From: Tenrec ecaudatus
Taxonomy: Eukaryota > Chordata > Mammalia > Afrosoricida > Tenrecidae
Length of the DNA stretch: 64,000 bases
Direction: 5' to 3'
Assembly (NCBI RefSeq): GCF_050624435.1
Contig: NC_134541.1
Coordinates: 103,660,805 to 103,724,804, forward strand
The notes beneath the pieces were generated by a model. That model had not been told where the DNA came from, did no database searches, and worked only from the letters and a program-made list of their open reading frames with translations. Shown in pieces: positions 31,780-41,719 of this stretch. The translations under genes were made by a program, and so were the position numbers. Positions within the stretch are counted from its first letter, which is position 1. Each line of letters starts with the position of its first letter.

Positions 31780-32170
31780 GAGGGGGGCTCGGGTCCCCGC
31801 GCGCCCCCGGCTCGCTCCTACCTGCAGGCCCCGGCTTCGATCTGCGGGCTCCGACCGGCGGGCTCCGAGAGCGGGATCGGCGGCGCCCGGCGCTCCGGCT
31901 GCGCTCCAGCTCTGCGCCGCTTCCCCCAGCGACTCGCCGGGCTACCAGGCTCCGCCGAGCGGCGCCGGCCAATCAGCGCCGCCGGCCTCGACCCTCGCTC
32001 GCGCCGCAGCCAATCAGCGCACCCGCCACGGGCCACCGCCTCCGGTGGGGCGGGGGAAGGAGGGGCGGGGGCAGAGTCCGGCCTCCCCAGGCGGAGGAGG
32101 CAGGGGCGAGGGCGGGGGCGCGGGGGGACCCGGAGAGATGGTGGGAGCTCCGGGAGGAGGGGCCTCGAGC
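31780..32170 (-). promoter_or_regulatory. ABAT: CpG island promoter, inferred ABAT promoter
   Basis: By far the densest CpG cluster in the window, very GC-rich and free of repeats. Two identical CCAATCAGCG boxes (31,969 and 32,010) lie 41 bp apart, typical of NF-Y-driven TATA-less promoters. GC boxes (GGGGCGGGG type) follow at 32,046-32,070. A minus-strand splice donor sits at 31,821, so a start near 31,880-31,950 reading leftwards would put the CCAAT boxes at the usual upstream distance. Its place downstream of METTL22 and upstream of the ABAT coding exon on the same strand supports ABAT. A plus-strand divergent transcript cannot be excluded. Confidence 0.8.
31822..31930 (-). other. ABAT: Candidate noncoding first exon of ABAT
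   Basis: The 3' boundary is well defined: on the minus strand GGGGCCTGCAG is followed by GTAGGAGC, a consensus donor. The 5' boundary is only an estimate from the CCAAT spacing. Spliced to 8,461 it would give a 5'UTR with the first ABAT ATG in exon 2. A minus-strand open frame runs from 31,972 through the donor, but its ATG overlaps a CCAAT box and it has no known homology, so it is not called coding. Confidence 0.55.
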
Positions 32171-33579
32171 TCCAGGCGTGGATGATCTGGGCTGTGGATG
32201 ATCAAGCTGCCTGGGTAGGGAGTGGGGTGCATGTCCTTTTTTGAGGGGCGGCTCTATAGGTTGATTTAACCTGGATCTCGACGCCCCCCCTTCTTTTCGT
32301 GACTCTCAGGGCTGCAGGTGATGTAGCTGGCCCCACCTCCGTGCTGCCCCGCGCCCCGGTTTTCCAGCCTTTGGATTCCCGGAGTCACACCACCGCCAGC
32401 CTGCCAGTCTTCATGGTGCAGACAGCCTCGCCTTTCTCCCGCAGGGCGGCTGGTGTTTTTGAACCACGGTCCTTATGGTTGGCAGTCCAACGCTCACCAG
32501 ACAGCGCCACCTGGGCCCCTTCAGAGTCACGCAGAGGTACCTCATGACAAAGAGGGGCAGAAAACTCCATGCCCTGCCCCTGCTCCACCGCTCAGGGGCC
32601 TCTCTCTGAGCCCACCCACCAGTCACCAACATGACCTGGACCAACAGCTCTGAGAGCAGCCAGCTTGTCTAACAGGGAGCAAAGAGCGCTGCGCTAGGCG
32701 TCATGCCAAGGCCCTCGGCTTCCCAGAGCCTCCGTTTCTGCACTGCTCAACGGGGCCAATATGGAAAGTGGTAGCCCAAGTGTTTATAAAAGGAACCGGT
32801 TCCATGGAGACTGGTTTACACTAAGGTGAGCCTGGCTGGTAGTTCCAGGGTTTCCCAAGTCTATTGGGAAAGATGTGCATGAGAATCAGTAGTCAAATGA
32901 AAGAAACTGCCCAGGCAAACAGCGGCAGATGGCCAAGTGCTCACAAGGATCAACAAGAATTCTGTACCCGAAAACGGAGGCCCAAGGAGCAAGGCCTGGA
33001 CCCTGATGAGCCCGCACCTGCCCCTTGTGGGGATCGCTTTTCCTGGGTCAAGTAGGGCTTCCTGGGGAGGTGATCACTGGCAAGCTGGGGGTAAGGTGGG
33101 GGCAGGGAGGAAGGGGGAAACAATGGATGGACAGACAATAAATTAAGTTTATAAGAATCCTATCCTTCGAGGCTAAAAAAACCCAGTTCAGTTCTCTCCA
33201 GCCATCCTGTTCTTAGGTCCTTAGTCCCATGAACCTGCTGGCATCTTGTAGAAGCCTGAAGTCCCTCTTTCCTGCTTCCCCAGAATCCAGGCTTCCAAGT
33301 TAGGTGAAGGGGTGTGGCATCCTAGCTAAGGTGTTAAAATAAATGCAAAACAAACAAGTACCCCAAAACCAATCTCCTGGGGCCCCTCAGACTGCAGGAA
33401 CCCAGCGGAAAGGACACAGGAAGGATTCAGAGACAACAGAGAGTCACTGAGCCACAGAGCCTTCGGAAATTAGACTTGTGTTGCCACTCTCCCTGCATGT
33501 TCATCCTGCCCCCCCCCCCCCACCGTGCTTGTAGAAGTTTATGGATCCTGGGCTGTAAAAGTAGTCAGTGATTTAGTTT
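32171..33579. other. Intergenic sequence upstream of the CpG island
   Basis: Holds a minus-strand AfroSINE (32,405-32,522) and a MIR-like remnant (about 32,690-32,760). The rest is unrecognised, with a poly-C run at 33,511-33,521. Confidence 0.45.
32405..32522 (-). mobile_element. AfroSINE, tail missing
   Basis: 'agcctcgcctttctcccgca', 'ggctggtgtttttgaaccac' and 'cgctcaccagacagcgccacct' on the plus strand. Confidence 0.82.
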
Positions 33580-33585
33580 GAACTG

Positions 33586-34342
33586 TGTGGGAGGAGGTCC
33601 CAGCCCCCCACCACTAATGGCGGGTTCGATAAGCGCAATTGTGCGGTCGAGACATATAATAAAGTCATAATTATAATAAAGATTATAATAAAGTCATAGC
33701 ATGAGAGATAGAAGTAATGGAGTCAGACACAATTCACAGTAGCATGCTCACCTCCTAATGGTCATGATCTTACCAGCCAGGTCCACGGGAGGTGAGGTGG
33801 GGCGGAGACTCGGCAGGAGGCTGGAGGGCCCCATTTGTTTATTGTTAACCAAGGGTTAGATCTACCTAGGGGGCGTGATTACAGGTAAACACACCTCACA
33901 GGACGGGGCAGTAAAATAGGCATACACATCATAGGAAGGGGCTGTACAATGGGCATAGGCGTAACAGGAAGGGGATGAGCTAGGGCTGCACACATGATAG
34001 GAAGGGGAGGGACTAGAGGTGTACATGTGACAAGATGGGCGGACCCTAGATTCATGATGGCGGCCTAACCTTGGTCACCCTTGGGTGGGCTTGACCTCTC
34101 TGGGGTCTCCTACAAGGAAACAGACAACTACCATCCTTATCAGAAGGCAGTGGGTCCTACTTGTTGTGGGATAAACACTGGTGACTGCTTGCTCTAGATG
34201 GCTGATAACCCATAGGGAGAAAAACCCCTGATCTACTTCTGATGACCTCCAAGTCTATAGTTATTTGCCACATGTAGCAAGCGGCTAATTTTGGCATATA
34301 TTTGGGGGAGAGAACTTGGGAGAAATCTTTCTGTTTTCCACA
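33586..34342 (-). mobile_element. Solo LTR of an endogenous retrovirus, 757 bp
   Basis: Complete LTR bounded by TGTGG...CCACA and flanked by the exact 6-bp target duplication GAACTG (33,580-33,585 and 34,343-34,348). Read on the minus strand it starts TGTGGAAAACAGAAAGATTT and carries an AATAAA signal (complement at 33,838-33,843). It aligns in order with the LTR at 35,854-36,633 ('tcatgaatctagg', 'gaggtgagcatgctact', 'tgtgtctgactccatta', 'attagtggtgg'). The 6-bp duplication is typical of class II (betaretrovirus-like) elements. No internal region adjoins it, so it arose by LTR-LTR recombination. Confidence 0.93.
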
Positions 34343-34501
34343 GAACTGCAGATAATCTGAAACCTGTCCAAAGAAACAAATGGGCCAACACACCAGTGCG
34401 GTATAGAGTTGATCACAGAAGAGCAAGTTAAAACAGACGAGACAATTTTAGTATCACACTGACCTCACCTTCATTACTGAAATTATGACTTTGCCTGGCA
34501 T

Positions 34502-34700
34502 TGGGAACCCTGGTGGAGTATAGGTTACTTGCTGGGCTGCTAACCACAAGGTCAGCAGCTCCAAACAACCAGCCGCTCCAAGGGAGAAAGACGAGGCTTT
34601 CTACTTCTGTAATGAGCTACTGTCTCAGAAACCCACGGGGCCAGTTCTACCCTGTCCTCCAGGGTTGCTCTGAGTTGGAATGGACTTAATGGCAGTGGGA
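34502..34700 (+). mobile_element. AfroSINE, full length
   Basis: 'tgggaaccctggtggagtat', 'gtcagcagctccaaacaacc', 'gagaaagacgaggctttcta', tail 'gttggaatggacttaatggc'. Confidence 0.92.
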
Positions 34701-34942
34701 GAGAGTGGATACCTAGTACGATGGTCAATTTCATGGACTTATTAGTAGTAATCACAGCCTTGCTGGAGAGAGCTTCGGTGTTCTTAATATAACTATATTG
34801 AAGCTCTGATACCATTTAATATAGCAGTAACATAGCCAGCTATAGCATCTTCAGAAGAGCCAGCTGTTGCCTCTGTAAAAGATTACCCAAAAACCAACTA
34901 TCACCCAGTCAATTGCCCCACTGAGTTTCCATGGCTGCAATC

Positions 34943-35578
34943 TTTAAAAAAAAATTTTTTTATTGGGGGCATGTAGAACTCTCATCACAATCCATACTTA
35001 CATCCACTGTGTCAAGCACATTTGTTGCCATCACCATTTTCAAAACATTTTCTATCTACTTGAGCTCTTGGTATCAGATTCTCATTTTCCCCCTTCCTTC
35101 CACTTCCTCCCTCCCTCATGAACCCTTGATAATTTATAAATGGTTATTATTTTTTCATGTCTTACACTGACCGATGTCTCCCTTCATCCACTTTTCTGTT
35201 GTCCGGCCCCTGGGAGGGTGTAATAGGAGATCATTGTGCCAACCTGGTGACCCTCAAGACTTGAACGAATGCCAGTGTATTAGCTGTCTCATGGAAGTGA
35301 GTTGTACCGAGCCATTTGTACTGCTCTATAGACTAATTAGCTGTTTATTGTTGTATATAAATATATATAAAATCATGGGTCCTGGTTTTGTTTCTCTAGA
35401 GAACCCTGTCTAATAGAGAGGGGCTATATGTAGATCATTGTGATCAGTTCCCCCTTCCTCCCCCCAACTTCCCCTGCCCCTCCTGGCATCGTTACTCTCA
35501 TTATTGGTCCTGAGGGGTTTATCTGTCCTGGATTCTCTGTTTCCAGCTCTGATCTGTTCCCGTGTACATGCTCTGGTC
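34943..35578 (-). mobile_element. L1 3'UTR fragment B
   Basis: Minus-strand L1 tail starting in a T-run, with 'gaacccttgataatttataaa' and 'ccttcatccacttttctgttgtcc'. Flanking repeats TTCCATGGCTGCAATC (34,927-34,942) and TTCCATGGCTGTAATC (35,579-35,594) form a target duplication with one mismatch. The target was itself AfroSINE-like sequence. Truncated within the 3'UTR; another element is inserted at about 35,219-35,414. Confidence 0.85.
35219..35414 (-). mobile_element. Short member of the unclassified 480-bp family
   Basis: Ends 'gttttgtttctctagagaac' and 'cctgtctaatag', the reverse complement of the TGTTAG...CTAGAGAAAC end seen at 20,592 and 40,388. It is inserted in an L1 3'UTR, whose sequence resumes at 'gctatatgtagatcattg'. 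Confidence 0.6.
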
Positions 35579-35604
35579 TTCCATGGCTGTAATCATTACA
35601 GACT

Positions 35605-35853
35605 GCCAAAAGAACAAATCTCTCTTGGACAAAGTACAGCCAGTCACACCTTAGAACAGGAATGGCGAGACTTCATCACAGGTAGTTTGGACATATTGTC
35701 AAGAGAGACCTGTCCCTGGAACAGGACGTCATGCTTGGTCAAGGGGAGGACCAATGAAAACGAGGAAGTCCTCCGTGAGATGGACAGACACAGGGGCTGC
35801 CACCAGGGGCCTGAACAGAGCTACAGTTGTTAGGAGGGCACAGGATGGGGCAG
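35605..35853 (+). mobile_element. RTE 3'-end fragment cut by a provirus
   Basis: 'gactgccaaaagaacaaatc', 'gacaaagtacagccagtcac', 'cctgtccctggaacaggacgtcatgcttgg', 'agatggacagacacaggggc'. It stops abruptly at 'ggatggggcag', where the LTR starts. Confidence 0.85.
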
Positions 35854-36633
35854 TGTGGGAAACAGAAAGATTTCTCCCAAGTCTTCTCCCCCAAATATAT
35901 GTTAGACTTAGAACACTGCTTGCGGCTAGTGATAAATGATTGTCAAGCTACCTCGCTGATGGCAGTCAGTTGCCAGACTACAGGTAGGCCCTTCTCCTTG
36001 CTGTTAAGGACAATGGGCTACTTTTCCCTAAAGACTTGTGACCATTAGCTTGGTTCCTGTAGGTGGGGTTTACACCCTACTGATAATAGTTTCCACTGAG
36101 ATCCAGAGACCAGATCAAACCATCACACAGGCTCAGTGACATCCAAAATTAGGCAGCCATCCTGAATCTAGGATCTGCCCTTCTTGTCACAAGTGTACCC
36201 CCCATCCCTTCTCTTCCTATTGTGTGTATGTCCCTAGATTGTCCCCCTCTCATTGCTGTATAACCTATAGTGCAACCCCTTCCTGTGATGTATGTCTTTA
36301 CCTGTAATTAGTGGGCTTGCACTCTCCCCAAAGGTATATAGACCTGGGTTAGCAATAAAGAGCTCTTTTGGTTCCTGTCTTGGCCTCTCACAGGTTCTCC
36401 CTCTCCCCATCCTTCTCCCCTGTTCCTTTTCCTTGTCCTCCTTCCCCTCCCCCTATCTCCACGTGGACCACCAAGCGGAGCTGAGGTGAGCATGCTACTA
36501 TGAAATGTGTCTGACTCCATTATTTCAATCTCTTTTATCTCAACAACTTTAATATAATATTTATATATCTCAACCATACAATTGCACTTACTGAACCCAT
36601 GATTAGTGGTGGAGTGTTGGCCTTTCACCCACA
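35854..36633 (+). mobile_element. 5' LTR of a decayed provirus
   Basis: A 780-bp LTR beginning TGTGGGAAACAGAAAGATTT and ending CCCACA, same family as the solo LTR at 33,586-34,342. A TATA-like GTATATA at 36,334 is followed closely by AATAAA at 36,354-36,359, an arrangement also seen in betaretrovirus-like LTRs with a very short R region. Two bases after the LTR end a primer-binding-site-like sequence begins. Confidence 0.88.
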
Positions 36634-39600
36634 AATGGCACCCATTGCATGGCAATATGAGTTATACCCCAGGTAACAATTGTACGGCCCCACCGGAATG
36701 TGGAGTGAATCAGAAAATTGTGTGAAGTGAGGATCTGGTGTGGGGATTGGCAGATAAGTAGTAGAAATAGTGAATGAGTATTTTAAAGAGGAAAATTGGA
36801 CAAGGTAAAAGTAAACCTGAAATGTATGGTACTATGCTCATCCACTTACTGAGAAGACCTGGCATAAAAGTAATGAAGAAAAAGAGGCGATGTTTTCTAA
36901 AAGTAATATAAAAATATAATCCATGGTTCCCAGAGGAAGGAACTTTTGATCTAAGAGACCTGGGAGGAAGTCCTTGTAAACTTGAAGAAAGCATGCAGAG
37001 ATGGGGAGAGTATCCCTATGGAGACATGGTCTCTGTGGGTTCAAGTTAAGGTGGTCTTAATACCTTTGCAGGAGGAAGAGAATGAGGATGATCGGTGCAG
37101 TGAGAAGTCTTGTGTCTCTTTACATCTAGAAAAGCAAACTAGACTGACTTTGAATGAGTATGGTTTCGGTGATGAAACTTTAGAAAAAACGAAGAAGCAG
37201 GGATTGGTTTGTTATGTAAGGCCTTAGATTCTAAACCAAACCTCATGGCCAAAGTCTATATGCCATTGGGAGACTGCAGCCTCAGAAGGTTTAAAGGTGA
37301 TAAAGCACTAGAGGAAGCGAATTCCAAAACCCATAGCAAGGCTATTAAACAATCCCAGGAAGCTCCCTTGTAAGTTAGTGAGAAACCTCTGAGACATGCA
37401 AACTTAAATCTGGCGAGATGCAGGCAGAATGGGTATCAGGCAGATGAGAAGATTTTAGGCAGAGCTGAAAAAACTAAGCCTGAGTCAGAAGGTGACCTCA
37501 CAGTCAAAGCACCTGCTCCCCTGCTGGAATTTAGTGTAAGAAAGACTAGAGATTGTAAAACAATTAAGCAAGCCAGTGCTGGAGGTAGAGAGATTAGCTC
37601 CAAAAAAGTACAGTCTAAGGGCGCTAACACAGAAGATGAAGTTCGGGAAGTGGACCTTCAAGATACACAGGTTGAGACCAGCTCAGAAAATAGGAGAAAA
37701 GAGACACAGTGTAGGGCAGTACCTATAAAAGTAGGTAACCTGGAAAGATGTGATGGTCAGACTGGGACAGACTTGGAGAAAGAGCGAGTGCTCAAAGGTG
37801 CTAGGAAGTTTGCAGAGGACTTACATGTGATGAATGAAAAGTACCCGGTCGGGGAAACCTGAACCTCTGAGCATGTGCAGAGTGCCACTCCTTTGTTCCC
37901 GGGGCTTGGCTCTCTGGACCTTCCCTAACCCTGCGCTAGGCTACCGAACAATTTCCTTAGGGTGTTCACAGGGGCTTAGGACCCGCCCATTAACTTCCGC
38001 TAAATCCAGCTTGGAAGGAATGAGAAAAGTTAACCAGCTCAGAATATTGCAAGAAGGTACAATCCTACAGTGTAAGAAGCCTGAAGGGCAAGGTGGCTTA
38101 ACTGAGCCTGTAACCTCACTGGTAAACTTAGGGAAAAAAATGTCTGTTTGGTAAGTTACTGCAAGAACAGCTGGACAAATTTACTAAGAATGATTTTAGT
38201 CTTTCAAATCATCCAGAGTGTGGTAAGAAGCTCTCACGATTGGTTAGCTCTCTTAATTCTCTGAGAGCTGGGAGCCAAAATTTATATGTTAGCTCTCTGG
38301 ATCCTCTGAGAGCTGGCAGCCAATATTTACATAACCATGAAGGTTATCTAACTACTAGTTAAACTGGGTCAAAGCCTAGCAAGTTAGCTGAGATAGCCAG
38401 CAGTGCTTTAGAATTTGCATTGTTAAAACAGGAGGGGGAGAAGAGGACTCTCATGTGTGGCAAATATCATCTGGTCATTTTAACCAAAAAATTTTGGTAA
38501 CAAAATTAGGGCAGATAAACACATTTTCACGTCTACAGAGAAAGCTGATCCTAAGGAGTCCCAAGAAGATGGGCATCGTCTTTGAGATCTAGGTCCATTT
38601 GTCACCTGGAGAAAGGGAAGGACATTTATGTTTCTGCAGAATAAAGCTGATGGGCTCCCCTTAGAAGGACACAACCACGTTCGGAGAAAGATGAGCAACA
38701 TGAAAGAAACGAAGAAACCACAAAAGCTTAATCATAATTCTTTTTTTTTCAGGTTACTGACACCCCAAAGGGAGGGGCTATTTGCTTATATTTTCACAGG
38801 CAAAGGAGATGGGTGGATTTCTCTTCAGCCAGCAAGGCCCAGAAGAAAGGAGGGAAGCTGATGCGTGTCCTGACCCGGTGGTCCTTCTTACTGAAGTTAT
38901 TCAAAAACGTCAAGAAGACCTCGCAGATTCCTGAGAATGGCCATCGCTGACTGCTGAGATATTTCGTCCGTTGCTGATGCTGTCTATGGGACACTCTGGG
39001 ACTCATCAAAGCTGAACATTTTATACAATAATGACTGGACTATTACTACAGACTGTTGTTTTACTGAAAGATCAAGATTTTGGAATTGTCAGTTAATGTT
39101 ATAATGTGATTGGACTGTAACTAATTATTTGTATAACTCCTTACCTACAAAATAAGACATTGCATGATTGGGATTTGATTAGGAAACATTTGCCAGGGTT
39201 TAAGGGAAATATTTCATTAGATGTGATTCAGCTAAAAGGATATTTTCTATTCATTCAAGGGTGGATTTAAGGCGTTCCACTAGCTGAGGTATTTAAACAA
39301 ATGGTGGACGGCGTAGAAAGAGGCTGGATCCCACGTGCTTGGGTTAAAAGCATTTCACATGGCTTAAGTTCCAGTCTGACTGCTTTGTTTATTCATCATG
39401 ATTTTGATGCTCCCAGTCTCGTGCCGCTTCTATAGAAAGCTGAGACATATGAAGAGAGACCATGTTGCCTCCGTGACACTATTGAATCTTAAACGTAATG
39501 CAGAGAGGAGAAATGTGGGATACCAGCACTGAGGGAAATAGAACGGAGGGAATCTGGAAGGCCAGTGTTCCACGGTAGGAAAGCCTCCTCTCTGGTAGTT

Positions 39601-39962
39601 GGAGATATAGTCCAAGTACATTTCTCTGCGGTAATCTATCATTTCCACAGTTTCTCCCTCTAAAGCTGTGCTGCCTTAAAGTGAGCATGGTTGCTTCTAT
39701 CTCCCTATAGAAGGAGACTCTTGGCTCCATTTCCTCCCACCGCGGCATCCAATGCCTCTCATACCTTTCTCCAATAGCAGATGGCCATAGGAGGACTTTT
39801 TCCCCCCAGTGCCTGGATACAAAATGTTTACCATAAGCCTGGATTTTTTGGCTATGTTAATTGGATCATGAAGTTTTGCTTTGACAGCTTTTGATGTATA
39901 GAAAATAACCATGTCGCCCATGTGGCTCTTTTGAATTTTATATATAAAACAAAAGGGGGAAT
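36634..39962 (+). pseudogene. Provirus internal region, short and non-functional
   Basis: About 3.3 kb between the LTRs, under half the usual proviral length. It starts with a PBS-like TGGCACCC at 36,636, which resembles the lysine-tRNA type with several mismatches. It ends with a polypurine tract AAAAGGGGGA at 39,951-39,960. No frame exceeds about 110 codons and I find no convincing gag, protease or pol motif. 39,060-39,420 has weak env-transmembrane-like composition, interrupted by stops; this is low confidence. A duplicated 45-bp segment lies at 38,244-38,333. 39,430-39,921 is open only on the minus strand. The copy is clearly dead; it may be a nonautonomous or recombinant element. Confidence 0.7.
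38244..38333. repeat. 45-bp tandem duplication with hairpin motif, in provirus
   Basis: TTAGCTCTC starts at 38,244 and again at 38,289. Each unit carries AGCTCTC, about ten bases, then GAGAGCT, a seven-base-pair inverted repeat kept in both units although the loops differ. Confidence 0.85.
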
Positions 39963-40033
39963 TGTGGGAAACTGAAAGATTTCTCCCTAATCAGATCCCC
40001 CAAATTAGTGGTGGGGGCTGGCTTTCCCCCACA
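39963..40033 (+). mobile_element. 3' LTR remnant, internally deleted to 71 bp
   Basis: Directly follows the polypurine tract. It starts TGTGGGAAACTGAAAGATTT (LTR 5' end) and finishes 'attagtggtgggggctgg' to CCCACA (LTR 3' end), so about 700 bp between U3 start and U5 end are missing. The base pairs outside (CTATCC) do not match those left of the 5' LTR (GGGCAG), so the pair is not an undisturbed single integration. Confidence 0.85.
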
Positions 40034-40380
40034 CTATCCAGCAGGAGTTCAAAAGAACTTGCTCTAAATACCCACTCGTCATGCGTTGAAGACTAGGTTG
40101 TTCTATGAAAATGGAGGGTGGCTGCATCAGATGACAACGCGGATGAAGACCCAGTCATTACGTAACCACCACAGCAGGGAGCATCATGGCCCATCAAGCT
40201 GACACCTAGCCTACCATCACACTAGCCTTGCTCTCACTGCACACCTTGGCGGTAAAGGTATGGTTTCTGATTCACTCGACTATTGACTTAAACTGAATAT
40301 TGTACAAGGGAACTTTGAAATTTTGTGGCAAAACTCACATTATCTTTTCATTCCATTTTCCCCGCAAACTTTTTGAAGCC
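40034..40380. other. Unassigned intergenic sequence
   Basis: No repeat recognised. It is not the continuation of the RTE element on the other side of the provirus. Confidence 0.45.
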
Positions 40381-40387
40381 CTGTGTT

Positions 40388-40898
40388 AGTCCGGGTTGAC
40401 TAGAGAAACATATCCAGGGAGACTCGTATGTGTATATGAAAGAGCTTTGTATAAAAGAGCAATTGTATATTGAGAAAACATCCCAGTCCAGTTCAGATCA
40501 AGTGTGTAAGTACAATATTAGCCTATATGTCCACTACCAATCTATAAATTCCTCTTCAGACTCACGAAACACATGGGATGATGCAAAATGCAGGAAGATC
40601 ACAGGCCAGTGGGTGGACAGTCTTGTGGATCCAGTGGTGGTGTAAGCATCTCAGTGCTGGCGTGGGTCTCCACATGGCTCCTCTAGCTCCAGGGCTCTGA
40701 TGTAGCTCCATGTGTCTTGTCAGCAGGAAGACAAAGCAGAGTCTGTCTGTATCTGGCCTCCAGTGAGCTATTTATCTCCTTTGTGCCTCCAAATGAGTTC
40801 ATCCATCTGCGACCTGAGTGACAGGACAGTCTAAACTCCACCCCTTCACTCTTAATAGTCTCAAGTTGACAACAGTTTATGTAACTACCACAGTCCCC
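40388..40898 (+). mobile_element. Unclassified interspersed element, about 510 bp
   Basis: Begins TGTTAGTCCGGGTTGACTAG and ends 'gtaactaccacag'. It shares at least seven landmarks in order with 20,592-21,060. Possible 5-bp flanking repeat CCCTG. No coding capacity seen. Confidence 0.8.
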
Positions 40899-40899
40899 T

Positions 40900-41382
40900 G
40901 TTCAACAGAAACTTGGTGTCTTAAATGTTGACTTACTGTGTACAAAAATGTACATGAAATATTGTGAAGGATCATTTTGCAGTGATATAGTACAACAAAA
41001 TTAATTAAATACAAAACCTTTGAATGACCTGCTTTTCTGTGTTTTTGGAATCATCTGCAAAGCTAGTGGGTGGCTTTTTTGATGGTTAAAGGTGGTGTGG
41101 ATCATCAAATGTCTCCAAGGCTTAGGTTTGCGATCCAAAGATAGGACTTTGGAATAACAAGGACTGGAACTGATGAAGGAATAACTTTTGGTAAAGAATC
41201 ATATATTTTGTGATAACACATCATAATCTCATGAGTTTCTTGTCCTACCTTTCTAAAACTTTAGATACTTGGGTCACTCTGATTAAGTGTTGTTAATATC
41301 TACAGAAAATTTAGCTCATTTTTTTGTACACTTAACATTGTCGGCTCTCTTTTGACACTTTATGTTCCTCCTTTTCCACCTT
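40900..41382. other. Unassigned AT-rich intergenic sequence
   Basis: AT-rich, possibly decayed LINE, but no diagnostic block recognised. Confidence 0.4.
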
Positions 41383-41395
41383 CCTTCCAGTTCTT

Positions 41396-41618
41396 TTTTT
41401 AACATTTTATTAGGGACTCATACAACTCTTATCACAATCCATACATATACATACATCAATTGTATAAAGCACGTCTGTACATTCTTTGCCCTCATCATTT
41501 TCAAAGCATTTGCTCTCCACTTAAGCCCTTTGCATCAGGTCCTCTTTTTTCCCCTCCCTCCCCGCTCCCTCCTCCCTCATGAGCTCTTGATAATTTATAA
41601 ATTATTATTTTGTCATAT
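41396..41618 (-). mobile_element. L1 3'UTR fragment C1, 223 bp
   Basis: Minus-strand L1 tail. Flanks CCTTCCAGTTCTT (41,383-41,395) and CCTTCCGGTTCTT (41,619-41,631) form a target duplication with one mismatch. Confidence 0.85.
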
Positions 41619-41719
41619 CCTTCCGGTTCTTGTCGCTCAATTTTCCATTTGAAAGTTCTTACTCTTTGTAGTGTATCCAAACAATTCACCTCATTTGCAT
41701 CACTTTCTAAATCAAGGGA

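Larger units (their letters stand above)
8462..31821 (-). other. ABAT: ABAT first intron (inferred), 23.4 kb
   Basis: Interval between the coding exon acceptor (8,462) and the inferred exon 1 donor (31,821). It contains no further convincing minus-strand exon. Most identifiable content is AfroSINE, RTE, L1, MIR and hAT repeats listed separately. Human ABAT uses several alternative 5' exons, so unrecognised noncoding exons may lie within it; 14,185-14,620 is one candidate. The extent depends on the CpG island being the ABAT promoter. Confidence 0.6.

Noticed and set aside
31583-31972. 129-codon minus-strand frame through the CpG island
   Set aside because: Its ATG overlaps a CCAAT box, probably upstream of transcription, and it reads through the exon 1 donor. 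Arg/Ser-rich only because the sequence is CpG-rich.
39060-39420. Envelope-like remnant of the provirus as an intact gene
   Set aside because: Resemblance is weak and broken by stops; there is no open frame of useful length, so only a low-confidence note is kept.
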